Part shown: in pieces, positions 4,892 through 5,721 of the stretch
Layout: every line of letters starts with the position of its first letter
Numbering within the stretch: the stretch's first letter is position 1
Assembly: GCA_030145265.1 (NCBI GenBank)
Contig: JAQYWA010000145.1
Span: 1 to 5,721 of the forward strand
Direction of reading: 5' to 3'
Source of the DNA: Desulfuromonas sp.
GTDB lineage: Bacteria > Desulfobacterota > Desulfuromonadia > Desulfuromonadales > Trichloromonadaceae
DNA: 5,721 nucleotides
Notes under the pieces: model-generated
Told to the model about the DNA's origin: nothing
Databases searched by the model: none
Seen by the model: the letters and a program-made list of their open reading frames with translations, nothing else
Made by a program: the position numbers and the translations under genes

Positions 4892-5674
4892 ATGTCTCTG
4901 CGCAAAACGCTCTCGCTCACCCTCTTGGTCATGCTCTGTGTCTGCGGCTGCTCCGCTCCGCAGCCCGCCGCAACCGACAGGACGCCCCGCCCTGCCGTTG
5001 CCAGACAGCCTGCCGCGCAGCCGACCCTAAAAATCCTCGGCTACGCCATCCAGGTCGGCGCCTTCGCCAACCCCGGCAATGCCAGCCGGCTCGCCACCCT
5101 GCTGGAGAGCCGCGGCATCGACGCCTATTCCTTCCTGCACGAGTCCGGCCTGTACAAGGTGCGCTTCGGCGACCACAGCAGTTATAACGGGGCCCGTAGC
5201 GAAGCCGAAACGCTGCAGCGGCAGGAGATGATCGACAGCTTCTTCATCGTGCTCCCCGAAGACACCGCCGCCGAAAAGATCCGCCGCAGCGGCCGGGGCG
5301 ATCTGCGTCAAGAACTGGTTGCCACCGCCCACCGTTTTATCGGCGTCCCCTATAACTGGGGGGGAACCACCGCCAACGGCGGCTTCGACTGCAGCGGCCT
5401 GACCATGGTCACCTACCGGCTCAACGGCCTCAAACTCCCCCGCGTCTCCCGCGACCAGCATGCCGCCGGACGGGCGATCGACAAGAGCAAACTGCAAAAA
5501 GGCGACCTGGTCTTTTTCGCTACCGGCGGCGGCCGCCGGGTCTCCCACGTCGGCATCTACATCGGCAACGGGCGTTTCATCCATGCCCCCCGAAGCGGCA
5601 AGAGCGTCCGCGTCACCAGCCTCGACAACAGCTATTTCAAAAAAACCTACGTCGGCGCCCGCACCTACCTTTAA
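4892..5674 (+). CDS. SPOR-domain NlpC/P60 peptidoglycan hydrolase lipoprotein
   Basis: A 260-residue probable cell-wall endopeptidase. A lipoprotein signal ends in VCGC with the lipidated Cys at residue 20, followed by a Pro/Ala/Gln/Arg-rich linker (21-46). A SPOR domain spans about 50-122 (YAIQVGAFANPGNASRLATLLESRG and the FIV end strand); SPOR domains bind glycan strands lacking stem peptides, often at division sites. The NlpC/P60 domain spans about 136-260, with catalytic Cys in DCSG (C167), His in SHVGIYIG (H219) and the third polar residue probably H231 in FIHAP. The family cleaves the D-gamma-glutamyl-diaminopimelate bond in stem peptides. All catalytic residues are present. The ATG has AGGA (4882-4885) six bases upstream. 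It lies alone, divergent from the MazG-like operon, and ends before a hairpin at the window edge. The SPOR domain lies before the enzyme domain. Confidence 0.93.
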   Translation: MSLRKTLSLTLLVMLCVCGCSAPQPAATDRTPRPAVARQPAAQPTLKILGYAIQVGAFANPGNASRLATLLESRGIDAYSFLHESGLYKVRFGDHSSYNGARSEAETLQRQEMIDSFFIVLPEDTAAEKIRRSGRGDLRQELVATAHRFIGVPYNWGGTTANGGFDCSGLTMVTYRLNGLKLPRVSRDQHAAGRAIDKSKLQKGDLVFFATGGGRRVSHVGIYIGNGRFIHAPRSGKSVRVTSLDNSYFKKTYVGARTYL

Positions 5675-5681
5675 AAGCGGT

Positions 5682-5713
5682 GGCTGGTGATTAGTTGAAG
5701 GCCAATCACCGCC
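5682..5713 (+). repeat. Imperfect hairpin after the NlpC/P60 gene, possible terminator cut by the window end
   Basis: GGC-T-GGTGATT (5682-5692) pairs with AATCACC-GCC (5704-5713): ten base pairs with one bulged T and an 11-nt loop. It begins 7 nt after the stop codon, where a terminator would be expected, but the following bases CTACCCCA are not a U-tract and the window ends. It could equally be part of an intergenic palindromic repeat. Confidence 0.4.
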
Positions 5714-5721
5714 CTACCCCA

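Noticed and set aside
5027..5584. 185-codon open frame on the minus strand
   Set aside because: Mirror of the SPOR-NlpC/P60 gene, composed mainly of Ala, Gly, Val and Asp; no motif.
1..5721. A mobile element, CRISPR array or new defence system
   Set aside because: No transposase, integrase, terminal inverted repeats, target duplications, regularly spaced repeats or defence-type domains were seen; the genes look chromosomal and their composition is even.

Overview
The window looks like ordinary chromosome from a GC-rich Gram-negative bacterium. Two lipoprotein signal peptides, a SPOR domain, a BipA tail and the style of the PilZ protein fit best with a desulfuromonad or related deltaproteobacterium (Geobacter/Desulfuromonas/Pelobacter type). 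That placement is inferred from recognised protein style, not from a search.

Layout, left to right: the last 31 codons of typA/bipA (+) end at a symmetric terminator shared with a convergent LPP20-like lipoprotein gene (-). About 150 nt of divergent promoter region follows, then an Old Yellow Enzyme-family flavin oxidoreductase (+) carrying a C-terminal cysteine cluster. Next is a stand-alone AMMECR1-family gene (+) with its own good sigma70-type promoter, a 5'-leader hairpin touching the ribosome binding site, and a perfect 34-nt palindromic terminator. That terminator also serves a convergent PilZ-domain gene (-). A 234-nt gene-free spacer separates PilZ from a two-gene minus-strand operon, in which a MazG-like nucleotide pyrophosphohydrolase is coupled by a GTGA overlap to an alpha/beta hydrolase. 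An 82-nt AT-rich divergent region then leads to a SPOR + NlpC/P60 lipoprotein (+), and the window ends in an imperfect hairpin.

The genes do not form one pathway. Themes are cell-envelope maintenance (two lipoproteins, one a probable peptidoglycan hydrolase), cytoplasmic enzymes (flavin oxidoreductase, alpha/beta hydrolase, NTP-PPase), c-di-GMP-type signalling (a degenerate PilZ domain) and one family of unclear function (AMMECR1). I found no mobile element, CRISPR array, tRNA, rRNA or obvious new multi-gene system. The points most worth checking are an identical 15-nt sequence following both convergent terminators, the leader hairpin of the AMMECR1 gene, its lack of Memo and radical-SAM partners here, the non-standard cysteine spacing in the flavin oxidoreductase, and the PilZ domain that lacks a key arginine.
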